Source of the DNA: Candidatus Peregrinibacteria bacterium
GTDB taxonomy: Bacteria; Patescibacteriota; Gracilibacteria; UM-FILTER-43-11
Reading direction: 5' to 3'
Assembly (NCBI GenBank): GCA_016220125.1
Contig: JACRIF010000053.1
Coordinates: 1-12,732, forward strand
DNA length: 12,732 bases
A program made the translations under genes and the position numbers. Positions 5,132 to 12,333 of the stretch are shown here, one piece after another. Every line of letters starts with the position of its first letter. Position 1 is the stretch's first letter. The notes under the pieces are model-generated. The model worked only from the letters and a program-made list of their open reading frames with translations, did not search any database and had not been told where the DNA came from.

Positions 5132-7741
5132 ATGATCGGAAAAAAGAGGGAAAACAATGGAAATCATGTTTCGGGGGGCACATTGGAGGCATTTTCCCCT
5201 GTCGAGGCGGCAAAGGCGGAAGTTGCCTCCGTGTTGGCGGATCTGCGCTCCTCGAAAGGGGGATTGTCGCATGCCGAGGCCAACCATCGCCTGAGCGAGT
5301 ATGGGTTGAACGAGATCGCGTCTGAAAAGAAGGTGGGTTGGCCAGTGCGTTTGTTCTCAAATTTCAAGGATCCCCTGAGCCTCCTGTTGCTGGCCCTGGG
5401 CGTTCTCTCATGGTTTACCGGCGAAACGAAGACCACGGGGATGATCATTTTCATGCTCCTGATGAGCGTCCTGCTCCGTTTTGTGCAGGAGACGCGCGCC
5501 GACGCATCCGCTGAAAAATTGAAGGCCATGGTCCGCACCGTGGCATCGGTTCTGCGGGGCGGGATTGCCAAGGATGAGCCCTTGAAAAATCTGGTTCCGG
5601 GCGATGTGGTGCACTTGGCGGCGGGCGACATGGTTCCGGCGGATGTTCGCCTGATCGAGTCCAATGATTTGTTTGTGAATCAGGCCACGCTCACGGGCGA
5701 GGCCATGCCGGCCGAGAAGCATGCGGCCGCGCTCCCCAATGCGAAGGGGGTGGTGTTTGAGTTTCAAAACCTCTGCTTCATGGGCAGCAATGTGGAAAGC
5801 GGCACCGCGGTGGGGGTGGTGGTGGCCACGGGCAAGCGCACCCAATTGGGCAAGCTGGCCAAAAGCCTGGAGGGCGCGCGCGTGCTCACCAGTTTCGATA
5901 AGGGCGTGGGCCGGTTCACTTGGCTCATGATCCGCATGATCGCGGTGATGACCCCGGTGGTGTTTCTGATCAACGGATTCCGCACGGGCGATTGGTTGGG
6001 GGCGTTTTTGTTCGCCTTGGCCGTGGCCGTGGGTCTGGCGCCCGAGATGCTCCCCATGATTGTGACCGTGAACCTTTCCCGCGGGGCCTACGACATGTCC
6101 CAGAAGAAGGTCATTGTGAAGCGCCTCAACTCCATTCAGAATTTCGGCGCCATGGATGTGCTCTGCACCGACAAGACCGGCACGCTCACCGAGGGTCGGG
6201 TCGTGCTCATCCGCCATCTGGATATTGAGGGGAAGGAGAACGAGAAGATCCTGGATTTCGCTTATTTGAATAGCTATTACCAAACAGGTCTCAAAAATTT
6301 ATTGGATGTGGCCGTGCTGAAGCATGAAACCGAAGTGACGCGCTCGTTCAGCCAAAATTACAAAAAGGTGGATGAGATCCCGTTCGATTTCATCCGTCGC
6401 CGCATGTCGGTGGTGGTCGAGGATCCCGCCGGGAAGCATCTGCTCATTTGCAAGGGGGCGGTGGAGGAGGTGGTGTCCAAATGCACCCATGTGCTCATCG
6501 GCGGAAAGGCGGTGACGATCGACCAGTACCACCATTCACACAAGGACGAGCTGGCCGACAAGATGAATCGCGAGGGGTTCCGCATTGTGGCCGTGGCTTT
6601 CCGGCACGAGCCTTTGGCCAAAAAGGCCTATTCGGTCGCCGACGAGAAGGGGATGACCCTGATGGGTTTTCTGGCCTTTTTGGACCCTCCAAAACCATCC
6701 GCTGGCCAGGCCTTGGCCGAGCTGGCCGAGTATGGAATTCGCGTCAAAGTCCTGACGGGCGACAGTGGCCTGGTGGCGCAAAAAATCTGCGGGGATCTTG
6801 GATTGAAGGTCGGGCGGGTGCTTTCGGGCGAGGAGATTGAGGGGATGGGCGATGCGCAGCTTGAAAAAGTCGTCGAGGAAGCCACCATCTTGAGCAAATT
6901 GGAACCCCATCACAAGGAGCGGGTCATTCGTGCGTTGCAGGCCAATGGGCATGCGGTCGGCTTTTTGGGCGACGGCATCAACGACGCGCCGGCCCTGAAG
7001 GCCGCGGATGTGGGTATCTCGGTCGACACGGCGGCCGACATCGCCAAGGAATCCTCGGATATCATTCTATTGGAAAAAAGTTTGACTGTGCTCAAGGATG
7101 GCGTGCGCGAGGGGCGCAAGGTGTTTGGGAACATCGTCAAATACATCAAGATGGGCGCCAGCTCCAACTTCGGCAACATGTTCAGCGTGGTGGGGGGTAG
7201 CCTTTTCCTGCCGTTTTTGCCCATGCTGCCCATCCAGGTGATCGCGAACAACGTGTTGTACGATTTCTCCCAGATCACCATCCCCACCGACACGGTGGAC
7301 GAGGAGTACATCAAACGACCCCGCAAATGGGATATCGGCATGATCGAGAAGTTCATCTTTGTGCTGGGGCCCATTAGTTCGCTGTTCGACTTCGCCACCT
7401 ATTTCGCCATGCTGTACCTCTTTGGCGCATGGACGAATCCCGAACTGTTTCATACGGGCTGGTTTGTGGAATCGCTGGTGACGCAGACCTTGATCATCCA
7501 CGTCATTCGCACCAACAAAATCCCGTTCATCCAAAGCCGTGCCAGTTGGCCGATCACCCTGAGCACCTTCCTCGTGGTGGCATTTGGCGCCTGGCTACCG
7601 TTCTCGCCGCTGGCCCCCATGCTCGGGTTCACGGGGCTTCCTCCATTGTACTGGGCCGTCCTGATCCTGTTTGTGGTCGTTTATTTCGGCATCACCCAAT
7701 GGGTGAAATGGTGGTTTGTGAGGCGGTACCAATGGGAATAG
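5132..7741 (+). CDS. mgtA: P-type Mg2+-importing ATPase (type IIIB)
   Basis: An 869-residue P-type ATPase that moves Mg2+ into the cytoplasm at the cost of ATP. In order: cytoplasmic N-terminus, M1-M2 (about 80-118), actuator domain with TGE (188-190), M3-M4 with VGLAPEMLP (300-308), the phosphorylation site CTDKTGTLT (D347), nucleotide-binding domain with KGA (441-443), LTGDS (541-545) and GDGINDAP (613-620), then a six-helix C-terminal bundle. VGLAPEMLPMIVTVNLSRGA and NNVLYDFSQITIPTD (706-720) are characteristic of MgtA/MgtB rather than of Ca2+ or H+ pumps. Length is normal. No Shine-Dalgarno site precedes the ATG and no MgtC or regulator gene is adjacent. A related cation specificity is possible but less likely. 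Confidence 0.93.
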   Translation: MIGKKRENNGNHVSGGTLEAFSPVEAAKAEVASVLADLRSSKGGLSHAEANHRLSEYGLNEIASEKKVGWPVRLFSNFKDPLSLLLLALGVLSWFTGETKTTGMIIFMLLMSVLLRFVQETRADASAEKLKAMVRTVASVLRGGIAKDEPLKNLVPGDVVHLAAGDMVPADVRLIESNDLFVNQATLTGEAMPAEKHAAALPNAKGVVFEFQNLCFMGSNVESGTAVGVVVATGKRTQLGKLAKSLEGARVLTSFDKGVGRFTWLMIRMIAVMTPVVFLINGFRTGDWLGAFLFALAVAVGLAPEMLPMIVTVNLSRGAYDMSQKKVIVKRLNSIQNFGAMDVLCTDKTGTLTEGRVVLIRHLDIEGKENEKILDFAYLNSYYQTGLKNLLDVAVLKHETEVTRSFSQNYKKVDEIPFDFIRRRMSVVVEDPAGKHLLICKGAVEEVVSKCTHVLIGGKAVTIDQYHHSHKDELADKMNREGFRIVAVAFRHEPLAKKAYSVADEKGMTLMGFLAFLDPPKPSAGQALAELAEYGIRVKVLTGDSGLVAQKICGDLGLKVGRVLSGEEIEGMGDAQLEKVVEEATILSKLEPHHKERVIRALQANGHAVGFLGDGINDAPALKAADVGISVDTAADIAKESSDIILLEKSLTVLKDGVREGRKVFGNIVKYIKMGASSNFGNMFSVVGGSLFLPFLPMLPIQVIANNVLYDFSQITIPTDTVDEEYIKRPRKWDIGMIEKFIFVLGPISSLFDFATYFAMLYLFGAWTNPELFHTGWFVESLVTQTLIIHVIRTNKIPFIQSRASWPITLSTFLVVAFGAWLPFSPLAPMLGFTGLPPLYWAVLILFVVVYFGITQWVKWWFVRRYQWE

Positions 7742-7819
7742 AAAAAAGACCCATATCAATGAGGATTATAGGCCATGAGCGAAATGAGGCCGAGTTTTCC
7801 GAAACCGAATGGAGTCGAA

Positions 7820-7895
7820 TGGTCGGAGTGACAGGACTTGAACCTGCGACCTCGTCGTCCCGAACGACGCGCGCTACCAACTGCGCTACACTCCG
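7820..7895 (-). tRNA. tRNA-Pro (anticodon CGG)
   Basis: A 76-base cloverleaf with encoded CCA. Acceptor CGGAGTG/CACTCCG; anticodon stem CGTCG/CGACG around TTCGGGA gives anticodon CGG with G37. The D-arm and T-arm are identical to those of tRNA-Pro(GGG), so the two genes differ mainly in the acceptor and anticodon arms. Confidence 0.97.
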
Positions 7896-7920
7896 ATGAT
7901 TTGATCTGCCTAGCAATTCC

Positions 7921-7988
7921 GAAGCGCTACCAAGCCCGCCCGTTGGCGGGCCCCCGCATAAGGGTGCGGGGCTGCGCTACACTCCGAT
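7921..7988 (-). repeat. tRNA-Pro(CGG) 5'-half duplicate with D-loop hairpin insert
   Basis: CTGCGCTACACTCCGAT (7972-7988) is a perfect 17-base direct repeat of 7881-7897, the 5' strand of the adjacent tRNA-Pro(CGG). GCGCTACCAA (7924-7933) continues the same tRNA. Between these pieces, at the same D-loop point as in the GGG copy, is a 38-base insert (7934-7971) made of two hairpins: GCCCGCC-CGTT-GGCGGGC and CCCCGCA-TAAGGG-TGCGGGG. Confidence 0.87.
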
Positions 7989-8015
7989 TATCAATTACGA
8001 ATTACGAGTTTCAAA
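7987..8015 (-). promoter_or_regulatory. Possible promoter of tRNA-Pro(CGG)
   Basis: On the minus strand, TTTGAA, 17 bases, GATAAT. The spacer is made of the heptamer repeat and the -10 box touches the duplicated tRNA half. It is weakly supported because the region is AT-rich and repetitive. Confidence 0.25.
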
Positions 8016-8070
8016 TTGCGAATGAATGGATTGCTAATCAGCTCGTAAATCGTAATTTGTAATTCGTAAC
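7993..8070. repeat. Inverted pair of 7-bp-periodic repeats
   Basis: The left arm (7993-8027) reads in sevens from AATTACG AATTACG and decays further in. The right arm (8041-8070) carries the reverse complement, again in sevens (ATCGTAA, TTTGTAA, TTCGTAA). The arms can pair into a long imperfect hairpin. It separates tRNA-Thr(CGT) from the tRNA-Pro(CGG) half-copy. Confidence 0.75.
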
Positions 8071-8081
8071 TTTGGTTTTGA

Positions 8082-8157
8082 TGGAGCCAGGAATGGGACT
8101 CGAACCCACGACCTACGCGTTACGAATGCGTCGCTCTACCGACTGAGCTATCCCGGC
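8082..8157 (-). tRNA. tRNA-Thr (anticodon CGT)
   Basis: A 76-base cloverleaf with encoded CCA and T73. Acceptor GCCGGGA/TCCTGGC includes one G-T pair. Loop TTCGTAA gives anticodon CGT. The base pair closing the anticodon loop (31-39) is an A-C mismatch. The three Thr tRNAs in the window share T73. Confidence 0.95.
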
Positions 8158-8169
8158 TTAAAGTTGCGA

Positions 8170-8283
8170 GAAAGTCGGTCCGAGGGGAGCGCAGGCCGAA
8201 TGGCCAAGCGTACCAAGGACGGAAATGGTTTAATCTGCGAGTCCCAAGTGGGGCGAGAAGATTTAAGCATTTCCGAGACTTTC
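8170..8283. other. Candidate structured RNA or palindromic element (three-way junction)
   Basis: Most of the 265-base gap between tRNA-Thr(CGT) and the PRC-barrel gene is symmetric. GAAAGTC (8170-8176) pairs with GACTTTC (8277-8283) and encloses two hairpins. One is GTCC/GGAC (8178-8181 with 8217-8220), with a nested GGCC-GAAT-GGCC. The other is a 16-base imperfect stem (8221-8236 with 8259-8274, 14 of 16 paired) topped by GTCCC-AAGT-GGGGC. I recognise no RNA family. It could be a tRNA-Thr leader (minus), a PRC-barrel leader (plus) or a small transposable palindrome. The rest of the gap (8284-8375) shows only a short CGCTTAGCG palindrome. Confidence 0.45.
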
Positions 8284-8375
8284 CCTACTGCTGTGTTGCG
8301 ATCCCGCTTAGCGAGATCTGCTGGCGAATTCAAATGACCAACGATTTCGACTACAAAAATTTATAGTAAAACCCT

Positions 8376-8404
8376 TTGCCAATCAATACAAAAGTGCCTA
8401 TCGT
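8376..8404 (+). promoter_or_regulatory. Possible promoter of the PRC-barrel gene
   Basis: TTGCCA, 17 bases, TATCGT. It would start transcription about 12 bases before the ATG, which would leave the AGGGGGTGA at 8405-8413 mostly outside the mRNA. The two readings conflict, so confidence is low. Confidence 0.25.
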
Positions 8405-8422
8405 AGGGGGTGAACGCAATTT

Positions 8423-8959
8423 ATGATCCACCAGCGCGGCAAAATCATCGGAACCCCCGTCCTCGGCTTTGCCGACGGACAGCCCCTGGGAATCGTCGAG
8501 GACGTCATTATTCATCCAGACACGGGCAAGGTCGAGGCGTTATGGGTGAAGCCCCTGACCCTGCCCTATGCCCATGCCGTGCTTCCGGTCGAGGGAATCC
8601 TTTCCTGGAAGAAACATCTTTACGTGAGTGGCGAGGGGGCATTGTCCGAGCCCGATGAGGTCATTCGAATTGCTGAAACGTTGTCCCGAAAAGAGGGGTT
8701 TGTTGGCAATCGGGTCCGCAACGAGTCGGGAAAGGGGTTCGGTCGGGTTTATGATCTGGATTTCGACACGCGGAATATGACGCTTCGGTATTTGTTTGTG
8801 GATAAGTCCTTTCTCGGGTTCAGGTTCCAAAGGCGTTTTTTCCATTACGATAGTGTGGTGCAGGTGCTCCCCGACGCGATTGTGGTCAAGGATGAGGAGA
8901 TAAAGGTTGAAAAAGAGCCGATCCTGGCCGACGAGGGGCAACCGGTGCTGGAGGCTTAA
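8423..8959 (+). CDS. PRC-barrel domain protein
   Basis: A 178-residue soluble protein with two consecutive PRC-barrel-like units. The first (about 1-75) has the typical GTPVLGFADGQPLGIVEDVI opening and a following IHPDTGKVEALWV strand pair. The second (about 93-165) has GNRVRNESGKGFGRVYDLDFD and an analogous strand pair. PRC-barrels occur in RimM (30S maturation) and in stand-alone proteins of unclear role. No RimM N-terminal domain is present, so this is not RimM. No signal peptide or membrane segment is seen. It is followed by a bidirectional terminator shared with the convergent pilin operon. A purine-rich AGGGGGTGA lies ten bases before the ATG and could act as ribosome binding site. Confidence 0.85.
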   Translation: MIHQRGKIIGTPVLGFADGQPLGIVEDVIIHPDTGKVEALWVKPLTLPYAHAVLPVEGILSWKKHLYVSGEGALSEPDEVIRIAETLSRKEGFVGNRVRNESGKGFGRVYDLDFDTRNMTLRYLFVDKSFLGFRFQRRFFHYDSVVQVLPDAIVVKDEEIKVEKEPILADEGQPVLEA

Positions 8960-8967
8960 GGCAACAA

Positions 8968-9018
8968 AAAAGCCCATCCCCTGAATTCCAATGGCTGGAA
9001 AGCGGAGGATGGGCTTTT
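8968..9018. terminator. Bidirectional terminator between PRC-barrel and pilin genes
   Basis: AAAAGCCCATCC and GGATGGGCTTTT form a perfect 12-bp stem with A and T tracts on either side, suitable for ending transcription from both strands. Confidence 0.85.
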
Positions 9019-9029
9019 GAATGTTGAAG

Positions 9030-9392
9030 TTAGCTGAGCGCCGAGGTCACGAAGGTGACGATGGTGTAGGAAAGGGCGATGACCACAAAGCCGATGGTGG
9101 CGTAGGTGATGATCTTCTTGGCCTTGGTCATGGCCTCCTCTTCGCCGGAGGACGTGATGAGCAGGACACCTCCGTAGATGATGAAGGCGACAGCGACGAT
9201 TCCGAGGAATCCGAGGAAATAGTTGAGCAGGGTGGTCACATTCTGGCCAAGGGTCCCTTGGGCAACGGCCGCGATGGAGGTGGCCGACCCGCCTTCGGGA
9301 TTCCCAAAGAACGCTCCTTGGGCAAAGGCTTTTTCCGAAAGCACGGAAAGCAGAGAGGGGATACCGGCGGAAAGGGTCAGCAATTTCTTCAT
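9030..9392 (-). CDS. TrbC/VirB2-like (T4SS_pilin family) membrane protein, copy 2
   Basis: A 120-residue protein when started at the second ATG (9392), which has AGGGA nine bases upstream; a start three codons earlier is possible. The N-terminus is a signal peptide with an AFA-Q cleavage-like site near residue 24. Two hydrophobic helices (about 54-80 and 93-115) flank a short charged loop (GEEEAMTKAKK). This is the layout of the small VirB2/TrbC-type pilin-like proteins abundant in Patescibacteria. Length equals copy 1, and the C-terminal 77 residues differ mostly by conservative changes, so the pair is a tandem duplication. No secretion ATPase, prepilin peptidase or other machinery gene is in the window; the role in pilus formation or secretion is inferred from family only. 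Confidence 0.8.
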   Translation of the reverse strand: MKKLLTLSAGIPSLLSVLSEKAFAQGAFFGNPEGGSATSIAAVAQGTLGQNVTTLLNYFLGFLGIVAVAFIIYGGVLLITSSGEEEAMTKAKKIITYATIGFVVIALSYTIVTFVTSALS

Positions 9393-9399
9393 GGGGTCC

Positions 9400-9413
9400 A
9401 TTCCCTAGGGAAT
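9400..9413. repeat. 14-bp perfect palindrome at the start of pilin copy 2
   Basis: ATTCCCTAGGGAAT, flanked by two GGGGTC direct repeats (about 9393 and 9418). On the mRNA it contains the AGGGA ribosome-binding-like sequence of copy 2, so folding would hide it. It could equally be a protein binding site. Confidence 0.4.
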
Positions 9414-9461
9414 TGAAAAGGGGTCAATTATCTTCTTCTGGGCGCCGAAGTCAACCGAAGC

Positions 9462-9824
9462 TTAGCCAAGGGCGCTGGAGACGAAGGTAACGATGGTGTA
9501 GGAAAGGAGGATGATCACGATACCGATAACGGCGTACATGATGATCTTGCGGGCCTTGGTGACTTGCTCCTCGGCTCCTCCGGCGGTGACCATGAGGACA
9601 CCGGCGTAGATAAGGAATGCGACCGCGATCAAGCCCAGGATTCCCAGGAAGTAGTTGATGATGGTGGAAATGTTTTGGCCAAGGGTGCCTTGGGCGGCGA
9701 CGGTCGGGGCGGCACCACCTTGGGGGTTATTCCAAAGACCGCTGCTCCCCTGAGCAAAAGCCTTGTCCACAAAAAACGAGGCGGACAAGAAAGCCGGAAC
9801 AGCTTTTTTGATGAGGTTTTTCAT
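9462..9824 (-). CDS. TrbC/VirB2-like (T4SS_pilin family) membrane protein, copy 1
   Basis: A 120-residue protein: charged start (MKNLIKK), hydrophobic signal segment, AFA-Q cleavage-like site near residue 24, a Gly/Pro/Ala-rich linker, the conserved QGTLGQN block (45-51), helix 54-81, a charged loop and helix 93-115. It is the first gene of a two-gene operon with copy 2, 69 bases upstream of that gene. A near-consensus promoter precedes it, and the shared terminator ends the unit after copy 2. The leader of about 20 bases has no Shine-Dalgarno site. The proteins probably sit in the cytoplasmic membrane or assemble into a surface filament; the sequence alone does not say which. Confidence 0.8.
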   Translation of the reverse strand: MKNLIKKAVPAFLSASFFVDKAFAQGSSGLWNNPQGGAAPTVAAQGTLGQNISTIINYFLGILGLIAVAFLIYAGVLMVTAGGAEEQVTKARKIIMYAVIGIVIILLSYTIVTFVSSALG

Positions 9825-9852
9825 TTTGTTTGGTTAATTGTTACTTTATTCT

Positions 9853-9882
9853 ATTTTATCAGACGAGTGTGGAGGGAGTCAA
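9853..9882 (-). promoter_or_regulatory. Promoter of the pilin pair
   Basis: On the minus strand, TTGACT, an 18-base spacer and TAAAAT, the closest match to a sigma-70 promoter in the window. Transcription would start about 20 bases before the ATG at 9824, suggesting strong expression. Confidence 0.6.
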
Positions 9883-9973
9883 TGCGTTAGAGTGAAAAGT
9901 GTCCAAAAATATTTGACTAAAACTTTTTAATGTGTCGTAGAGCCTATTTTTGGAGCAAAAAATCGATTTTAAG

Positions 9974-10059
9974 TGGTGGGAAGGGAGGGATTCGAACCCC
10001 CGAAGGCTTGCGCCGCCTGGTTTACAGCCAGGTCCATTTGACCGCTTTGGTACCTGCCC
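9974..10059 (-). tRNA. tRNA-Tyr (anticodon GTA)
   Basis: An 86-base class II tRNA with encoded CCA, a long variable arm (about GGCGCAAGCC) and anticodon loop in CTGGCTGTAAACCAG giving GTA. The acceptor GGGCAGG/CCTTCCC has a C-T mismatch at pair 4-69. It is the last of a row of three tRNAs read on this strand. Confidence 0.94.
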
Positions 10060-10106
10060 ACATGGGACTATTCTAGTAACTTTTCCGTTTTAAGCAATAA
10101 TATATT

Positions 10107-10182
10107 TGGTCGGGGAGACAGGACTCGAACCTGCGGCCTCGTGGTCCCAAACCACGCGCTCTACCAACTGAGCTACACCCCG
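10107..10182 (-). tRNA. tRNA-Pro (anticodon TGG)
   Basis: A 76-base cloverleaf with encoded CCA. Acceptor CGGGGTG pairs with CTCCCCG with one G-T pair; anticodon stem CGTGG/CCACG around TTTGGGA gives TGG with G37. Unlike the other two tRNA-Pro genes it has no 5'-half duplicate upstream. Confidence 0.96.
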
Positions 10183-10195
10183 ATGAATGAAAGAT

Positions 10196-10270
10196 GAGTT
10201 AAGAGTGAAAAGTTAAAAGTTGTGATCAATGCGCCCAACTCTTAATTATTAATTCATAACTCTTAATTTT
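10196..10270. repeat. Inverted pair of 7-bp-periodic repeats
   Basis: The left arm (10196-10222) reads GAGTTAA GAGTGAA and two further heptamers. The right arm (10236-10270, 35 bases) is five heptamers whose reverse complement contains GAGTTAT and GAATTAA. The arms pair imperfectly across a 13-base loop. The element fills the space between tRNA-Thr(TGT) and tRNA-Pro(TGG). Confidence 0.75.
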
Positions 10271-10275
10271 CTGAA

Positions 10276-10351
10276 TGGAGCCACTTGTCGGATTCGAACC
10301 GACGACCTTTCGCTTACAAAGCGATTGCTCTACCAGCTGAGCTAAAGTGGC
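10276..10351 (-). tRNA. tRNA-Thr (anticodon TGT)
   Basis: A 76-base cloverleaf with encoded CCA and T73. Acceptor GCCACTT/AAGTGGC; loop TTTGTAA gives TGT; the first anticodon-stem pair (27-43) is A-A. First of the Thr-Pro-Tyr row. The 139 bases between it and the RNase P RNA hold a short GGGCA-GT-GCCC palindrome near 10375 and no gene. Confidence 0.95.
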
Positions 10352-10489
10352 GAACGGACCTCTGATTCTGCCAACGGGCAGTGCCCGATAATCAAGGCAC
10401 AAGATAATCTACCGATTTTTTAGGCCGTTTGAAAGTCCTTTTTATTATAGACTAATGGAGGCAATTATGGTAAAAATTGTTTTGCTTAT

Positions 10490-10877
10490 TCCAAACCGTA
10501 GTAGTTGCTCCTCAAGGCTTTGCGCTGAGGGGAGAGGAAAGTCCGAGCACCAAACGGCAGGATGGTCGCTAACGGCGACCGGTTCGGTGGCAACACCGGA
10601 CAAGGGAAAGTGCCACAGAGACAATTCCTATCCGATGTAAAAATCGGATTAAGGGTGAAAAGTCCCCGATAATGAGCGGGGTCTCTCCGCTGGTGACAGC
10701 GGAGGGTGGTAAACCCCATCTGGTGCAAGGTTGCATGGAAGGGCGGAATCGGCGCCTGCCCGGCGCCCCGTCCTTGCAACCGCTTGAGCCCCCTGGCAAC
10801 AGTGGGCCTAGAGAGATGACTACTGTCCGCAGCGCGCAAGCGATTGCGGAGACAGAACTCGGCTTATGAGTTTGGAC
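10490..10877 (+). ncRNA. rnpB: RNase P RNA (class A)
   Basis: The catalytic RNA that trims 5' leaders from tRNA precursors. The universally conserved P4 5' strand GAGGAAAGTCCGAGC is at 10533-10547. GCCACAGAGACAA follows near 10612, GGTAAACCCC at about 10707, a GAGCC...GGCCTAGAG block near 10787, and the closing ACAGAACTCGGCTTAT at 10852-10867. CCAAAC (10491) and GTTTGG (10870) form P1. The length of about 388 and these blocks fit the ancestral type A. A TATTAT at 10443 lies in an AT-rich stretch upstream, but no convincing -35 accompanies it. The sugar-phosphate transferase gene starts 32 bases after the RNA. Given seven tRNA genes and tRNA-like leaders nearby, its substrates are local as well as global. 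Confidence 0.95.
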
Positions 10878-10908
10878 TAGGCAAAACGCTACTATATATC
10901 CATTTTGA

Positions 10909-12333
10909 ATGAAGAAGTCGGAGATACTTTTCGGGATTCTGCGGGTGCCCTCCGATTTTGGCGCGATCCTTCTCGCGTTTTTGTTGGCCTACACCCTTCG
11001 TCCGCTCACGGATCTTATTCCCGGGGTTCAATTCGCGTTCGGGCCTGAATTGTTGCCCCCCATGGGCGAGTACGCGGCCATGGCGTTGGCCAGCGGGGGA
11101 TTCGTGCTGTTCCTGTTCGCTGTGAACCGCATGTATTCGCTCAAGGTGTCCCATGGGTTCGCGCGCGAGTTTGCCAAGATCCTGTTTCTGGTGTCCACAT
11201 GGATCATGTTTTTGATCGCGTACCATTTCCTGGTGCTTCATCGCCTGTTCTTTTCGCGCATCGCGCTGGCGCACATTTGGATCTTCTCGGTGCTGTTCGT
11301 CGCAGCGGGGCGTCTGTTGATTTCCATGTTGCAATCGTTTCTCCTCAGGTTTGGCGTTGGGCAGCGTCGGCTGTTGCTGGTGGGGGCCAATCCATTGGCC
11401 GACCGTTTTTGGGAGCAAATCAAGGGTGACCGGTCCTATGTGCTGGTCGGCGCCTTGGCGGATCATCAGGTCTCCCGAAAGAAGGATCAGGTGCAGGTGA
11501 TCGGCACCTTGGGGCAACTGGCATCCATCGTATCCAAATACCACATCGACGAGATCATCCAGGCCGAACCCAATTTGAGGGAGGCGGATGCCAGCGACCT
11601 CCACTCGTTTTGCCGTTGCCATCATGTGTCGTACCGTTTCATTCCCGATTTGGTGCGTCTTCAGCGGTCCAACGTCGAGGTTGAGATGGTGGGGGATTTG
11701 CCCCTGGTCAGCCTCAAGGAGACGCCCCTCGATGGGTGGGGTCGCGTGTTCAAGCGCCTGTTCGATATCGTCGTTTCGCTTCTCTTGGTGATCCTCTTGA
11801 TCCCGGTGTGGGTCGTGGTTCCCCTTTTGATCAAGCTGGAGTCCCGCGGCCCGGTGATCTACAAGAGCCGCCGAAAATTCCGGAATCAGATTTTCAATTT
11901 CTACAAATTCCGTTCCATGGTGGCGAACGCGGATGAACTGAAGAAGGCTTTGCTCGCGCAAAACGAGCGTTCGGACGGGCCGATGTTCAAGATCAAAAAC
12001 GATCCGCGCGTGACGAGGCTGGGCCGCCTCCTTAGGAAGACGAGCATCGACGAGTTGCCCCAGTTGTTCAACGTTCTCATCGGCAACATGAGCCTCGTGG
12101 GACCGCGCCCCCACCTGCCCGAGGAGATCGAGCGGTACAAGGAGCATCATTACCAGGTTTTTGCCGTGAAGCCCGGCATCACCGGGTTGGCGCAGGTGAC
12201 GGGGCGCTCGGGTCTCGATTTCGAGGAGGAGGTGAAGCTCGACGTCTACTACATCGAGAATTGGTCCTTGTGGTTGGATATCAAGCTGATCGCCAGGAGC
12301 GTGGGCGTCGTGCTGAAGGCGAATGGGGAATAA
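10909..12333 (+). CDS. Polyprenyl-phosphate sugar-1-phosphate transferase (WbaP/EpsE-like)
   Basis: A 474-residue membrane enzyme that transfers a sugar-1-phosphate from a nucleotide sugar to undecaprenyl phosphate, starting assembly of surface polysaccharide or glycan. The N-terminal part has four predicted helices (about 11-30, 55-72, 88-110, 117-137), followed by a CoA-binding-like Rossmann region beginning LLLVGANPLADRFW (155-168). The C-terminal catalytic domain begins KRLFDIVVS (282-290), with the re-entrant hydrophobic segment, FYKFRSM (331-337), the Asp-Glu dyad in SIDELPQLFNVL (D381, E382), MSLVGPRP (394-401) and PGITGLAQVTGRS (422-434). The specific sugar cannot be read. TTTGGA, 16 bases, TATATA at 10871-10898 is a possible promoter overlapping the end of rnpB and would make the mRNA almost leaderless. 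Confidence 0.9.
   Translation: MKKSEILFGILRVPSDFGAILLAFLLAYTLRPLTDLIPGVQFAFGPELLPPMGEYAAMALASGGFVLFLFAVNRMYSLKVSHGFAREFAKILFLVSTWIMFLIAYHFLVLHRLFFSRIALAHIWIFSVLFVAAGRLLISMLQSFLLRFGVGQRRLLLVGANPLADRFWEQIKGDRSYVLVGALADHQVSRKKDQVQVIGTLGQLASIVSKYHIDEIIQAEPNLREADASDLHSFCRCHHVSYRFIPDLVRLQRSNVEVEMVGDLPLVSLKETPLDGWGRVFKRLFDIVVSLLLVILLIPVWVVVPLLIKLESRGPVIYKSRRKFRNQIFNFYKFRSMVANADELKKALLAQNERSDGPMFKIKNDPRVTRLGRLLRKTSIDELPQLFNVLIGNMSLVGPRPHLPEEIERYKEHHYQVFAVKPGITGLAQVTGRSGLDFEEEVKLDVYYIENWSLWLDIKLIARSVGVVLKANGE

Noticed and set aside
4418..5287. A 289-codon minus-strand frame across the PAP2 gene and the mgtA start
   Set aside because: It overlaps two real genes in other frames and its composition is typical of out-of-frame translation.
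7742..7819. A terminator for mgtA
   Set aside because: Only a 4-bp GGCC/GGCC pairing with a 13-base loop is visible and no T tract of note follows, so I do not call one.
8148..8333. A 61-codon minus-strand frame running into tRNA-Thr(CGT)
   Set aside because: It overlaps the tRNA and the palindromic element, has no start context and resembles no protein family I know.
10455..10640. A 61-codon frame starting just before rnpB
   Set aside because: It runs through the P4 core of RNase P RNA, which fully explains the conservation.
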